Below the pieces are notes generated by a model. It saw only the letters and a list, made by a program, of their open reading frames with translations. It had not been told where the DNA came from and searched no databases. From NCBI GenBank assembly GCA_964502465.1, contig CAZCWX010000514.1, positions 1 to 11,760 of the forward strand: DNA of 11,760 nucleotides, given 5' to 3'. Origin of the DNA: CAZCWX01 sp964502465 (lineage in GTDB: Bacteria > Desulfobacterota > Binatia > Bin18). Below are positions 5,939 to 11,760 of this stretch, piece by piece (the first letter of the stretch is position 1; each line of letters begins with the position of its first letter). Made by a program: the position numbers and the translations under genes.

Positions 5939-7120
5939 ATGAATCTCGTTGACAAGTGTGTTCGCTTTACGCGAGCACGGGAGGCGCAAGCTGCAGGGTA
6001 TTACCCATTTTTTGTGCCGATTGAAGCATCAAATGGAACTGAGGTCGTGGTACAAGGTGAAACCAAAATCATGATGGGGTCGAATAACTATTTAGGACTC
6101 ACCCATCATCCAAAAGTGCTGGCTGCAGCGGAGGCAGCGTTAAAGCGCTATGGCAGTGGATGCACAGGCAGCCGCTTCCTGAACGGAACGTTGGACTTAC
6201 ACGAGCAGCTCGAAGAGCGCTTGGCCAGCTTCCTGGGAAAGGAAGCCGCGCTAGTCTTCAGCACTGGCTACCAGACCAATGTCGGAGCCGTTGCGACCCT
6301 TATTGGCAGAGGAGACTATCTTTTTCTCGACAAACTGAATCACGCCAGCGTGGTCGATGGGGCGCGCCTGGCCTACGGGACAGTCTGTCGGTATCCCCAC
6401 AACGATCTGCGGACGCTGAAGCAGCAATTGGTCCACACGCCTAGCGAGGCGGGAAAGCTCATTGTTACAGATGGTGTCTTTTCCATGGAAGGCGACATTG
6501 CGGACCTGCCGGGAATTGTCGCCCTGGCTGAGTCGTACGGGGCTGATGTCATGGTAGACGATGCCCATGCACTTGGTGTGCTTGGGGAATGGGGGGCTGG
6601 CACAGCGCAGCACTTTGGTCTGGAAAAGAACGTGACTTTGATTGTCGCTACCTTCTCTAAATCCCTGGCAGCAATTGGCGGAGTGATCGCCGGACCGGAA
6701 CCGGTGATCCATTATCTGAAACACCACGCACGCGCCCTCATTTTCAGTGCCAGTATGCCGCCTGCAGCGGTTGCTTCTGTATTAGCGGCTCTGGAGGTCA
6801 TCGAGGAAGAACCAGAGCGGCGTCAGGTGTTGTGGAGGAACACGTACCGGATGCAGGAAGGCCTCAAGAGTCTGGGCTATGATATTGGGAAAAGCGAAAC
6901 GCCGGTCATTCCCATCCTGGTTGGGAGTCTCGAAGAGATGCTGATCTTGTGGAAAACCCTCTTTGACACTGGGATTTTTACTAACCCAGTCATCCCTCCA
7001 GCAGTTCCAGAACATTCCTGTCGGTTGCGGATTTCTATGATGGCCACGCACACCGACGAGCAAATTGATTTCGTTCTGGAGACCTTTGCGCAATTTGGCC
7101 GACAACGAGCAGTGATGTAA
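5939..7120 (+). CDS. spt: Serine palmitoyltransferase-like alpha-oxoamine synthase (PLP-dependent)
   Basis: The product is 393 residues, the normal size for the family, and starts at ATG 5939 behind a purine-rich AGGAGAGGGGG tract. Alpha-oxoamine synthase landmarks are complete. They are SNNYLGL (48-54), the glycine-rich YGSGCTGSR segment (71-79), NHAS with H135 stacking on PLP, VDDAH with D207 and H210, and the Schiff-base lysine K241 in ATFSKS. Serine palmitoyltransferase condenses L-serine with an acyl thioester to 3-ketosphinganine in the cytoplasm or at the inner membrane. Close relatives are 8-amino-7-oxononanoate synthase (BioF), 2-amino-3-ketobutyrate ligase (Kbl) and ALA synthase. 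I prefer serine palmitoyltransferase because it is flanked by a CerR-like reductase and a ceramide synthase-like acyltransferase rather than biotin or threonine genes. The fold and catalytic chemistry are secure; the exact substrate is inferred. Confidence 0.8.
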   Translation: MNLVDKCVRFTRAREAQAAGYYPFFVPIEASNGTEVVVQGETKIMMGSNNYLGLTHHPKVLAAAEAALKRYGSGCTGSRFLNGTLDLHEQLEERLASFLGKEAALVFSTGYQTNVGAVATLIGRGDYLFLDKLNHASVVDGARLAYGTVCRYPHNDLRTLKQQLVHTPSEAGKLIVTDGVFSMEGDIADLPGIVALAESYGADVMVDDAHALGVLGEWGAGTAQHFGLEKNVTLIVATFSKSLAAIGGVIAGPEPVIHYLKHHARALIFSASMPPAAVASVLAALEVIEEEPERRQVLWRNTYRMQEGLKSLGYDIGKSETPVIPILVGSLEEMLILWKTLFDTGIFTNPVIPPAVPEHSCRLRISMMATHTDEQIDFVLETFAQFGRQRAVM

Positions 7121-7161
7121 ACCGATCCGACTCCATGACCTCCGGTCGGCGAGTGTTGGGC

Positions 7162-8283
7162 ATGTCAGCGACCATACGGGTAGTTCCTGTTGAGGGTCGC
7201 TGCGCTCTCCAGCGGTTTCTCACGCTTCCCTGGCGGATTTACCACAATGATCCTGTCTGGGTCCCCCCCTTGCTCTTCGAGCAAAAGAAACTGCTGAATC
7301 GCCGTAAACATCCGTTCCATCAACATGCCGCTGTCCAATATTTTTTGGCTTGGTCTGGGAACGAGCTTGTCGGGCGGATTGCCGCCATCGTCAATCATCA
7401 GTATGTGAACTTTCATAACGAAGCAACTGGCTTCTTCGGCTTTTTCGAGAGCATCGATGATCCACTGGTGGCGACCGAACTCCTCAAGGCGGCTGAATGG
7501 TGGGCTGCTGAACACAACATGACGCAAATCCGTGGCCCGATGAGCTTCTCTACCAATGAGGAGTGTGGCCTCTTGACCGAGGGGTTCCATTTTCCCCCGG
7601 CCATCATGATGCCTTACAATCCTGCGTACTACGCACCGCTCATCGAATCTGCAGGATATAGCAAATCCAAGGATTTGCTGGCGTACCTGTTAGACGGCAG
7701 GATTCCCCCGCCTGCTCGTCTCGTGCGTGGTGTCGTACGCCTGCAAAAAGGCCAGGATGTAGCCATTCGCCCTATCAACCTCAAACACCTGCAAAAGGAA
7801 CTCGACGCTATCTATGAAATCTATCATAGTGCCTGGGAGCGAAACTGGGGCTTTACGCCCATGACAAAGGCAGAGTTCGATAGCTTCGCTGAACAGCTTC
7901 GCTGGGTAGCAAACCCGCATCTCTGTCTGATGGCCGAGGTCCAAGGTGAACCTGTCGGGTTTGCTCTAGCATTACCGGACTACAACCAGGCACTGCGATA
8001 TGTGAACGGCCGTTTGTTGCCGTTCGGTATCTGCAAGCTCTTGTGGTACTACCGGAAGATCGATAGCGCCCGTGTCCTCATCCTAGGGCTGAAACCAGGT
8101 TTCCGACGCCTGGGAATCGACGCTCTGCTCTATTTACGCCTGTGGCAAGAGGCGCCAAAGGAGGGCTATCTTCTGGTCGAATGCTCATGGATTCTCGAAG
8201 ACAACTGGCCCATGCGCCGGGCCCTGGAACGGATGGGTGCCAACATCACCAAGACGTACCGCATTTATGAAAAGACGCTGTGA
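7162..8283 (+). CDS. bcerS: GNAT-type acyltransferase, bacterial ceramide synthase (bCerS)-like
   Basis: The product is 373 residues from ATG 7162, with GAGTG 6 nt upstream; an in-frame ATG at 7135 would add nine residues. It starts 41 nt after the spt-like stop. The sequence has two GNAT-like lobes. The first has DPVWVPPL (30-37), LVGRIAAI (69-76), GFFGFFE (90-96) and GPMSFSTNEECGLLTEGF (124-141). The second has EPVGFALALPDYN and a KPGFRRLGIDALLY segment resembling the acyl-CoA pyrophosphate loop. No signal peptide or membrane span is evident. This pattern matches the GNAT-like protein family that I recall includes the N-acyltransferase acting as ceramide synthase in Caulobacter, which is unrelated to eukaryotic multi-spanning ceramide synthases. 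Predicted role: N-acylation of the sphingoid base (in bacteria possibly before keto reduction). The family also contains many uncharacterised members, so context carries much of the call. Confidence 0.65.
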   Translation: MSATIRVVPVEGRCALQRFLTLPWRIYHNDPVWVPPLLFEQKKLLNRRKHPFHQHAAVQYFLAWSGNELVGRIAAIVNHQYVNFHNEATGFFGFFESIDDPLVATELLKAAEWWAAEHNMTQIRGPMSFSTNEECGLLTEGFHFPPAIMMPYNPAYYAPLIESAGYSKSKDLLAYLLDGRIPPPARLVRGVVRLQKGQDVAIRPINLKHLQKELDAIYEIYHSAWERNWGFTPMTKAEFDSFAEQLRWVANPHLCLMAEVQGEPVGFALALPDYNQALRYVNGRLLPFGICKLLWYYRKIDSARVLILGLKPGFRRLGIDALLYLRLWQEAPKEGYLLVECSWILEDNWPMRRALERMGANITKTYRIYEKTL

Positions 8284-8314
8284 GTCAGGCGGAATCACAG
8301 GCGTGCTCTCTCAT

Positions 8315-8376
8315 GATATTTCACTCCCTTATTGCTTGCGTTGAGCGGGAAGTCCCGTTAAGAGTAATGAAATATC
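8315..8376 (+). other. Nested intergenic hairpin upstream of the SnoaL-like gene
   Basis: GATATTTCA (8315-8323) and TGAAATATC (8368-8376) form a perfect nine-base inverted repeat. Inside it, AGCGGG (8344-8349) and CCCGTT (8354-8359) pair over six positions, one a wobble, around the tetraloop AAGT. ACTC (8323-8326) can also pair with GAGT (8362-8365) as an alternative continuation with a bulge. The structure fills most of the 118-nt gap and ends 11 nt before the Shine-Dalgarno sequence. It could be an mRNA processing or stability element, a regulator of the downstream gene, or a factor-independent attenuator. It matches no riboswitch class I recognise. Confidence 0.5.
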
Positions 8377-8387
8377 CTAACGTGTAG

Positions 8388-8394
8388 AAGGAGG
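8388..8394 (+). promoter_or_regulatory. Strong Shine-Dalgarno for the SnoaL-like gene
   Basis: AAGGAGG at 8388-8394 sits 7 nt before ATG 8402. It is the best ribosome binding site in the window and suggests higher translation than the upstream ceramide genes. Confidence 0.75.
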
Positions 8395-8401
8395 AACGAC
8401 C

Positions 8402-8791
8402 ATGAGTGTACAAGAGATTGAAAAGGCAGCCCAAGCCTTTTGTGATGCGTTTAATCGCTTAGATATGCCAGCAGCGGCGGAAATGCTGGCCGAGGATCTG
8501 GAAGTTTTTGACCATGTGCCTTACCGCTTTGACAACAAAAAACAATTTGTTGCTTTTCTGCAAGGGGCGATGCAGGGAGTGGCTTCGTGCAATTTTGGTT
8601 TTCGCCAGCTTTCCTGTCGAGTGTTTAACGACAATACGGGTATTGCCAATGCCTATGATACGTTTACTGGTGTGACGAAGGAGGGCAAAGTGCAGACCCT
8701 CCACGGACGCACGACGCTTGTTTTCGTCAAGCAAGGTGGACAGTGGAAGATCGTGAGCGCGCACTTCTCGCCGCTCCCACAGGCCCATTAG
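8402..8791 (+). CDS. SnoaL-like / NTF2-fold small protein
   Basis: The product is 129 residues, a normal size for a single cone-shaped NTF2/SnoaL domain. The N-terminal helix pattern IEKAAQAFCDAFNRLDMPAA is followed by MLAEDLEVFDHVPYRF. The C-terminal strands are LHGRTTLVFVKQGGQWKIVSAHFS; this ending (TLVFVK..GQWKIVSAHFS) is typical of DUF4440 or CaMKII-association-like members. Such proteins bind small hydrophobic ligands or act as isomerases and hydrolases, and many have no known role. There is no signal peptide. The gene lies on the same strand 118 nt after the ceramide synthase-like gene, separated by a structured region and with its own strong ribosome binding site, so it may be expressed separately. 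I cannot assign a substrate; a link to sphingolipid metabolism rests on position only. Confidence 0.8.
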   Translation: MSVQEIEKAAQAFCDAFNRLDMPAAAEMLAEDLEVFDHVPYRFDNKKQFVAFLQGAMQGVASCNFGFRQLSCRVFNDNTGIANAYDTFTGVTKEGKVQTLHGRTTLVFVKQGGQWKIVSAHFSPLPQAH

Positions 8792-8809
8792 CCGAGCCGC
8801 AGAAGACAC

Positions 8810-8841
8810 GGTGGGTGGAGCCTGCGGACGGACCGCCCACC
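8810..8841. terminator. GC-rich stem-loop in the convergent gap after the SnoaL-like gene
   Basis: GGTGGGTGG (8810-8818) pairs with CCGCCCACC (8833-8841) over nine positions, one a G-U wobble, around a 14-nt loop. It begins 18 nt after the SnoaL-like stop. No T-run follows on either strand, so it is at best an imperfect or bidirectional terminator. A seven-base A-run (8865-8871), seen as T-run on the minus strand, lies further right and could contribute to ending the YdiJ-type transcript. Confidence 0.4.
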
Positions 8842-8987
8842 ACCAGGATAAAAGTTTCATGCAGAAAAAAAGAGGGCACGTCTATGGCTTTTCTGTCGAT
8901 GGACGATCCTGAGTTTTGAACACACTATCCTGAGGATCTGGAGCACATCAATAAGGATCTAGCGGCTTGAGTGTATGCACGGCGGAA
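8842..8987. other. Convergent intergenic region with short repeats and no convincing gene
   Basis: This gap lies between the convergent SnoaL-like and YdiJ-type genes. ATCCTGAG occurs twice (8906-8913, 8927-8934), exactly 21 nt apart. AGGATCT occurs twice (8933-8939, 8954-8960). ATCCTGAGGAT (8927-8937) is an 11-base palindrome. A tiny frame starts at ATG 8884, seven bases after AGAGGG, and hits TGA at 8917 after 11 codons; the same frame stays open afterwards to TGA 8968-8970. This could be a remnant of a small gene or chance. Confidence 0.3.
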
Positions 8988-11760
8988 TCAAGGAGCTGCG
9001 AGATGAGATGACCCTGCTATCGTCTGCAACAACACTTCTACCGGATGGCGTGGCAGGAATCCGCTGAATCGCTTGACTTGACTGCGGCAGGAGTGTCCAG
9101 TCGCGAGCACTGTTTTCTCGGCATTGACCTGTGGCAGGTGGCGTTGCCAACTCATCTCGTAAATACCTTTTGACTCTGTGTAGTGCACGGTCTCATGACC
9201 ATACATGCCACACATGCCGCAACACCCGATAGACGCAATTGCAAGGGGGAGACCAAAGGCGGCGAACACCTCGCGCCACTGCGCCTGCGAGGCCGGCTCC
9301 AGGGTTTTTTCTGTACAATGTCCCAGTAAAATATAACTCTCTGTTTCAGCGGGCACAGGCGGGGTATAGGTTTGTTGCGTGAGGACCTGTTGGATATACG
9401 AAGTGTGTTGTGATAACCATTCCTGCAGGAGGTAGACACGGAATCCCAAAGAGGGCTGACCGGACGCCTGTACGTACTCGTCACGGTACGTAAGAGTGAC
9501 AGCCGGATCGAGGCCGATGAGCGGTATGCCGAGGTTCGCAGCATTGTGGAGATAGGCAAGGTTGGCTCTGGCCAGGGCCGTGAACTCACGCAAAAATCCC
9601 TTGACATGCAAACCCTTGCCATTCGGATGGAAGGGGAGCACATACACCGTATACCCCAATTTGAGTAAGAGATCATAGGTGGCGAGGACGACGTGCGATT
9701 CGTAGAAGGAGGTGAACGCGTCCTGGAGCAGCAATATGCTGTGGCGTTTCTGCTGCTCGCTTAAGCTGGCGATGCGGTTGGCATCAAAAGGTGGAGCCTG
9801 GCGTTTTCGGAGACCACGGCGAACCGTCTGCACACTTAAGAGTGGACTATCGACGATACCGACGAACTGAGCGAGGAATGTGTTGAAGGTGCGGCTGCGA
9901 AACAAGCGGTTCACAACGCGCGGCGCATAGGACAGCCAGACTAGAGTCGGTTCGAGATGGCGGAGGAAGTGATCCTTCAGCGGACGCAGATAGCGGCGGT
10001 GATACAGCGCGAGGAAGTCCGCCTTGAACACTGGCACATCGACTTTGAGGGGACACTGAGTTGCACAGGCCTTGCAGGACAAACACCCGTCCATGGCCGC
10101 GTAGACTTCATGCGAAAAATCATAGCCCTCCCTCACCTGTTTCAGAGAGTTCAACAGGCGGATGAGAAGGCCGATTATAAGAGTGGGTTTTCGGTGTACG
10201 CTGGCTGCACCAGGATCAAATCCCGCCACTGACAATTGGCGCAGCCATTCGCGCATGACACCGGCACGCCCTTTAGGTGAGTGGATACGGTCGCGCGTCA
10301 CTTTAGACGACGGACACATCACATAATCGGGATCGTAATGGAAACAGGCGCCGTTGCCATTGCAGGTGACGGCGGTCTCATATTTCTGCAAGGCACTGGT
10401 AGTGATCTGCCGGTCGAAGAACCCTCGCTTGATCCCGTCAATATTGACGAGTTTGTCGTTGCGTGAAATTGGGGTCGCCAGCTTCCCCGGGTTCAATTGG
10501 TTGTAGGGATCAAACACTTCCTTGATGCGCCGCAGTTCAGTATACAGGGTCTCACCAAAAAAGTGTGGGCTATATTCGCTGCGATAGCCCTTGCCGTGCT
10601 CGGCCCAGAGTACGCCGCCATATTTTTTGACGAGTGTGACAACCTGATCTGAAATGGTACGCAGCAACACTTCGTCCTGCAAGTCGCGCAGGTTGAGTGC
10701 GGGACGGACGTGGAGACAACCAACATCGACGTGGCCAAACATGCCATACTGCAACCCGGCGTCGTCCAGCAGCGCGCGAAACTCCCGGATATAGGTGGCT
10801 AAATATTCAGGAGGGACAGCAGTATCCTCGACGAAAGGGATGGGGCGGCGGTCTCCTCTTGCATTTCCCAGCAGGCCGACACCACTCTTACGTAGTTCCC
10901 ACAGGGCTGCCGCCTCAGACGCATTCTGGGCGACGTAATAACCAATGGCTTTCCCAGGTTGCCCACGTTGGGCCTCGATCGTTGCGATCAGTTTCTGGGT
11001 TTTGCTTTCTACCTCTTGCCGATCGTCAGATTCGAACTCGACCAGGTTGATCGTGCGAGTGGGGGTGCTCCCTTCATCTTGCAAAAATTTCCCGACTGCG
11101 TACCAAATAATATCTTCTCGGGCCAGCGCAAGGATCGTCTCATCGATGGTCTCGACCGCAGCAGGATCAGCTTCGAGCAATTCTTGCGCAGCGGTCAAGG
11201 CGTCGTCAAAAGCGGCATACTTCACCGCAACCGACTGTTTGTAGGCAGGGATTTTCGTCAACTTCAGCTTGGCTTCGACCACAAACCCTAATGTTCCTTC
11301 AGACCCTGCAAGGACAGGGTTGAGGTTGAAGGTGCGACGTTCTGCATCATAGACATGGGCGAGATTATACCCGGTTAAGAAACGTTTCAGTTTAGGAAAT
11401 TGCACGGAGATCAAGTCTTGGTGGGTGCTGACAGTCTGATCGACACAGCGGTGGATCTCCCCGATTCGATCGTTCCGTTCTTTAACAACGGCTAGTTCTT
11501 CCAGATTGAGCGCTTGTGATTCCCAACAGGTGCCATCGAGGAGGACAATTTGCAATGACACAATGTGGTTACTGGTCTTGCCATAAATGCGCGACCCCTT
11601 GCCACAGGCGTCAGTGTTGACCATACCTCCCAGGGTAGCGCGGCTGCTCGGTGCTACGGTGGGCGCAAAGAACATCCCCTGAGGTTTAAGGTATGCGTTC
11701 AACTGATCCAGTATCACCCCAGGCTCCACACGCACCCACCTCTGTTCCAGATTGAGTTCT
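8988..11760 (-). CDS. ydiJ: YdiJ-type FAD/Fe-S D-2-hydroxyacid (D-2-hydroxyglutarate) dehydrogenase, 5'-truncated by window
   Basis: The minus-strand frame is open to the window edge, reading ELNLEQRWVRVEPGVILDQLN; the GTG at 11735 is internal. By comparison with E. coli YdiJ (about 1,018 residues), roughly the first 130 residues, including the first FAD-binding glycine loop, are missing. The visible 924 codons show the rest of the FAD-binding domain (ATLGGMVNTDACGKGS), an FAD-oxidase C-terminal domain (YGMFGHVDVGCLHVRP, AEHGKGYRSEYSPHFF), a cysteine motif CNGNGACF...VMCPS near 10370, and a 4Fe-4S ferredoxin motif CLSCKACATQCP near 10080-10048. A heterodisulfide-reductase-like CCG element SIGCCGMCGMYGHE near 9230, with GHC and GHSCRSQVKR motifs, follows. 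Similarity to E. coli YdiJ, as I remember that protein, extends over the whole length. YdiJ-type enzymes oxidise D-2-hydroxyglutarate or similar acids and pass electrons through FAD and Fe-S centres. The gene converges on the ceramide block and appears functionally unrelated. Confidence 0.9.
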   Translation of the reverse strand, partial: ELNLEQRWVRVEPGVILDQLNAYLKPQGMFFAPTVAPSSRATLGGMVNTDACGKGSRIYGKTSNHIVSLQIVLLDGTCWESQALNLEELAVVKERNDRIGEIHRCVDQTVSTHQDLISVQFPKLKRFLTGYNLAHVYDAERRTFNLNPVLAGSEGTLGFVVEAKLKLTKIPAYKQSVAVKYAAFDDALTAAQELLEADPAAVETIDETILALAREDIIWYAVGKFLQDEGSTPTRTINLVEFESDDRQEVESKTQKLIATIEAQRGQPGKAIGYYVAQNASEAAALWELRKSGVGLLGNARGDRRPIPFVEDTAVPPEYLATYIREFRALLDDAGLQYGMFGHVDVGCLHVRPALNLRDLQDEVLLRTISDQVVTLVKKYGGVLWAEHGKGYRSEYSPHFFGETLYTELRRIKEVFDPYNQLNPGKLATPISRNDKLVNIDGIKRGFFDRQITTSALQKYETAVTCNGNGACFHYDPDYVMCPSSKVTRDRIHSPKGRAGVMREWLRQLSVAGFDPGAASVHRKPTLIIGLLIRLLNSLKQVREGYDFSHEVYAAMDGCLSCKACATQCPLKVDVPVFKADFLALYHRRYLRPLKDHFLRHLEPTLVWLSYAPRVVNRLFRSRTFNTFLAQFVGIVDSPLLSVQTVRRGLRKRQAPPFDANRIASLSEQQKRHSILLLQDAFTSFYESHVVLATYDLLLKLGYTVYVLPFHPNGKGLHVKGFLREFTALARANLAYLHNAANLGIPLIGLDPAVTLTYRDEYVQASGQPSLGFRVYLLQEWLSQHTSYIQQVLTQQTYTPPVPAETESYILLGHCTEKTLEPASQAQWREVFAAFGLPLAIASIGCCGMCGMYGHETVHYTESKGIYEMSWQRHLPQVNAEKTVLATGHSCRSQVKRFSGFLPRHPVEVLLQTIAGSSHLAAP

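Noticed and set aside
6251..6727. 158-codon minus-strand frame opposite the spt-like gene
   Set aside because: Antisense to conserved catalytic motifs, no recognisable domain and no ribosome binding site considered convincing.
5939..7120. Biotin synthesis BioF or threonine catabolism Kbl
   Set aside because: Same fold and motifs, but no bioA/B/D or tdh neighbours; flanking reductase and acyltransferase favour serine palmitoyltransferase. Not excluded by sequence alone.
9152..9676. 174-codon minus-strand frame inside the YdiJ-type gene
   Set aside because: Lies wholly in another frame of a well-conserved coding region; its composition (Ser/Arg-rich) looks like a shadow.

Overview
The window reads as chromosomal DNA of a Gram-negative bacterium of moderate GC content (roughly mid-50s percent by eye). 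Nothing in it identifies the species. The ceramide-type gene set and the gene styles would fit a proteobacterial, Desulfobacterota/Myxococcota-like or related candidate-phylum genome; that is a guess. I see no mobile element, CRISPR array, tRNA or rRNA.

Layout: (1) Positions 3-3525, plus strand, hold a compact lipid block. It contains the C-terminal part of a probable CDP-alcohol phosphatidyltransferase, a secreted lipocalin-like protein of the Svf1/CrtC/AttH type, a diacylglycerol-kinase-family lipid kinase and a bacterial Tam41-like CTP:phosphatidate cytidylyltransferase. (2) Positions 3528-4616, minus strand, hold a three-histidine-box membrane fatty acid desaturase/hydroxylase that converges on the Tam41-like gene with only 2 nt between the stops. 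(3) After a divergent intergenic region of about 230 nt, positions 4850-8791, plus strand, hold an NAD(P)-dependent epimerase-type reductase (CerR-like), an alpha-oxoamine synthase (serine palmitoyltransferase-like), a two-lobed GNAT-type acyltransferase (bacterial ceramide synthase-like) and a small SnoaL/NTF2-fold protein. (4) Positions 8988-11760, minus strand, hold most of a YdiJ-type FAD/Fe-S D-2-hydroxyacid (D-2-hydroxyglutarate) dehydrogenase, whose N-terminus lies beyond the window.

Taken together, block 3 has the three core activities of bacterial (dihydro)ceramide synthesis: serine plus acyl thioester condensation, keto reduction and N-acylation. Block 1 has a lipid kinase, a CTP-dependent activating enzyme and a CDP-alcohol transferase, which is the logic for placing a phospho-headgroup on a lipid. 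My main inference is a phosphosphingolipid or parallel phospholipid locus, with a periplasmic lipocalin as a candidate lipid carrier and a desaturase as a chain-modifying enzyme. The order and substrates are not proven by sequence. The acyl carrier protein and acyl-ACP synthetase often found near spt are not in this window.

Intergenic DNA holds several inverted repeats. The best is a nested hairpin of about 62 nt just upstream of the SnoaL-like gene.
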